64,000 nucleotides of DNA from the NCBI GenBank assembly GCA_049317265.1, contig JBMOIP010000001.1:1-64000 (forward strand). Reading direction: 5' to 3'. Made by a program: the position numbers and the translations under genes. Below the pieces are notes generated by a model. That model was given only the letters and a program-made list of their open reading frames with translations, did not search any database and was not told the origin of the DNA. This stretch comes from CAIVAT01 sp049317265 (lineage in GTDB: Bacteria > Bacteroidota > Bacteroidia > Bacteroidales > FEN-979). This document shows positions 63,612 to 64,000 of the stretch, piece by piece (within the stretch, counting starts at the first letter, position 1; each line of letters begins with the position of its first letter).

Positions 63612-63941
63612 CAACAAGCTATCAATATTCTCAATATAATCCAGCGAATCATCCAGAAAGAACTGGAGCTCGGGCATGATCCTCAGCTGGTTATGCACCC
63701 GAAGCGCAAGATGGTGCCTGATCTCGCGGCCATGGTGCCGGATGTTGTCGAGCAGCACCTGTTTATCGGTAGTGATAAAGAGGCTAAGATGTACTTTGGC
63801 GATGGCGAGGTCTTTGCTTACCTGCACTTTGGTGACCGTGATGAGGGCTCCACCAAACAAGTTCCGGCTCTCCTGCTGGAAAATGACGCCCAGGTCCTTC
63901 TGGATCAGGCGCGAAATTTTTTGTTGACGGGTTGATTCCAT
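63606..63941 (-). CDS. rbfA: 30S ribosome-binding factor RbfA
   Basis: The 111-residue protein has the RbfA KH-like fold with the family segments RQQKISRLIQKDLG near the start, ITVTKVQVSKDLAIAKVHLSLF in the middle (partial quote) and LRIMPELQFFLDDSLDYIENIDSLL at the end (partial quote). It binds the 30S subunit during 16S rRNA maturation and is important for cold growth. The frame is open to 63989; the ATG at 63941 starts right after a -7 box and matches the family length. The gene is bracketed by octamer repeats on both sides. Confidence 0.92.
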   Translation of the reverse strand: MESTRQQKISRLIQKDLGVIFQQESRNLFGGALITVTKVQVSKDLAIAKVHLSLFITTDKQVLLDNIRHHGREIRHHLALRVHNQLRIMPELQFFLDDSLDYIENIDSLLK

Positions 63942-63945
63942 GAGG

Positions 63946-63953
63946 CAAAGGTA
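63946..63953 (-). promoter_or_regulatory. -7 box TACCTTTG for rbfA, likely leaderless
   Basis: Reads TACCTTTG on the minus strand (exact consensus). It ends only 4 bases before the rbfA start codon, so the transcript would start at or next to the ATG. This supports 63941 over the longer frame. Confidence 0.55.
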
Positions 63954-63965
63954 GTAATTATTTTG

Positions 63966-64000
63966 GTGGACGGGTGGACGGGTGGACAAGTGGACAAGTG
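63966..64000 (+). repeat. GTGGACRR octamer repeat, cut by window end
   Basis: Units GTGGACGG (twice) and GTGGACAA (twice) plus a partial GTG run to the last base. It is the fourth array of the GGACGGGC family in the window, upstream of rbfA. Confidence 0.9.

Overview
The window reads as chromosomal DNA of a Bacteroidota (Bacteroidetes) bacterium, most likely an uncultured, protein- and peptide-degrading member of the Bacteroidales/Marinilabiliales side of the phylum. The evidence is nine secreted proteins ending in type IX secretion (T9SS) type A sorting domains, a SusC/SusD outer-membrane pair, Omp28/TlpA/DUF6029 envelope genes, -7 promoter boxes of the Bacteroidetes type TAnnTTTG, and no visible Shine-Dalgarno sites. 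The genus call is inference; the phylum call is firm.

Layout. 1-953: 3' end of a tRNA-Ala(CGC), then a four-helix-bundle (S23/IVP) gene bracketed by inverted 7-bp tandem repeats, then non-coding or decayed sequence. 954-18063: a locus with isoaspartyl dipeptidase, M28 and M14 peptidases, an NSAR/OSBS-type enolase-superfamily enzyme, two secreted cyanophycinase-family (S51) enzymes, SusC, SusD, a PKD/beta-propeller lipoprotein and a YfcC-type inner-membrane carrier. I read it as a candidate cyanophycin or beta-aspartyl-peptide utilisation locus built like a polysaccharide utilisation locus. 18341-28481: NTF2-like proteins, M16 peptidase, S33 hydrolase, a decayed zone (partial duplicate of a nitronate monooxygenase gene and a frameshifted secreted protein gene), a repeat-rich T9SS protein, a LysE-type exporter, a VOC protein and the intact nitronate monooxygenase. 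28495-33400: a fatty-acyl-CoA/crotonyl-CoA operon (enoyl-CoA hydratase, 3-hydroxyacyl-CoA dehydrogenase, thiolase) followed by a T9SS protein that probably starts at CTG. 33514-45447: M13 peptidase, T9SS protein, FIST plus hybrid histidine kinase pair, aldo/keto reductase, secreted CotH-type protein and M1 aminopeptidase. 45587-49858: APC amino-acid permease, TSUP exporter, isoaspartyl peptidase/asparaginase, dCMP deaminase. 49934-60818: M6 protease, nucleotide-kinase-like protein, LOG-family protein, mannose-6-phosphate isomerase, TlpA-DUF6029-Omp28 module, gingipain-type C25 protease. 60819-64000: a 573-bp intergenic region packed with palindromes, LolC/E-type permease, methyltransferase and rbfA.

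How the genes fit together. The window is dominated by secreted or periplasmic peptidases (M28, M14, S51 x2, M16, S33, M13, M1, M6, C25, Ntn asparaginase), amino-acid or peptide carriers (SusCD, YfcC, APC, LysE) and acyl-CoA enzymes, which suits an amino-acid-fermenting scavenger. Cyanophycinases releasing beta-Asp-Arg outside the cell, SusCD uptake and an isoaspartyl dipeptidase inside would form a complete route to Asp and Arg.

A second theme is non-coding. At least five unrelated families of 7-8 bp tandem repeats sit between genes, several starting at or just after a stop codon, and one is translated into the C terminus of the APC permease. Function and origin of these are not known to me. 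No CRISPR array, complete insertion sequence or prophage was seen.
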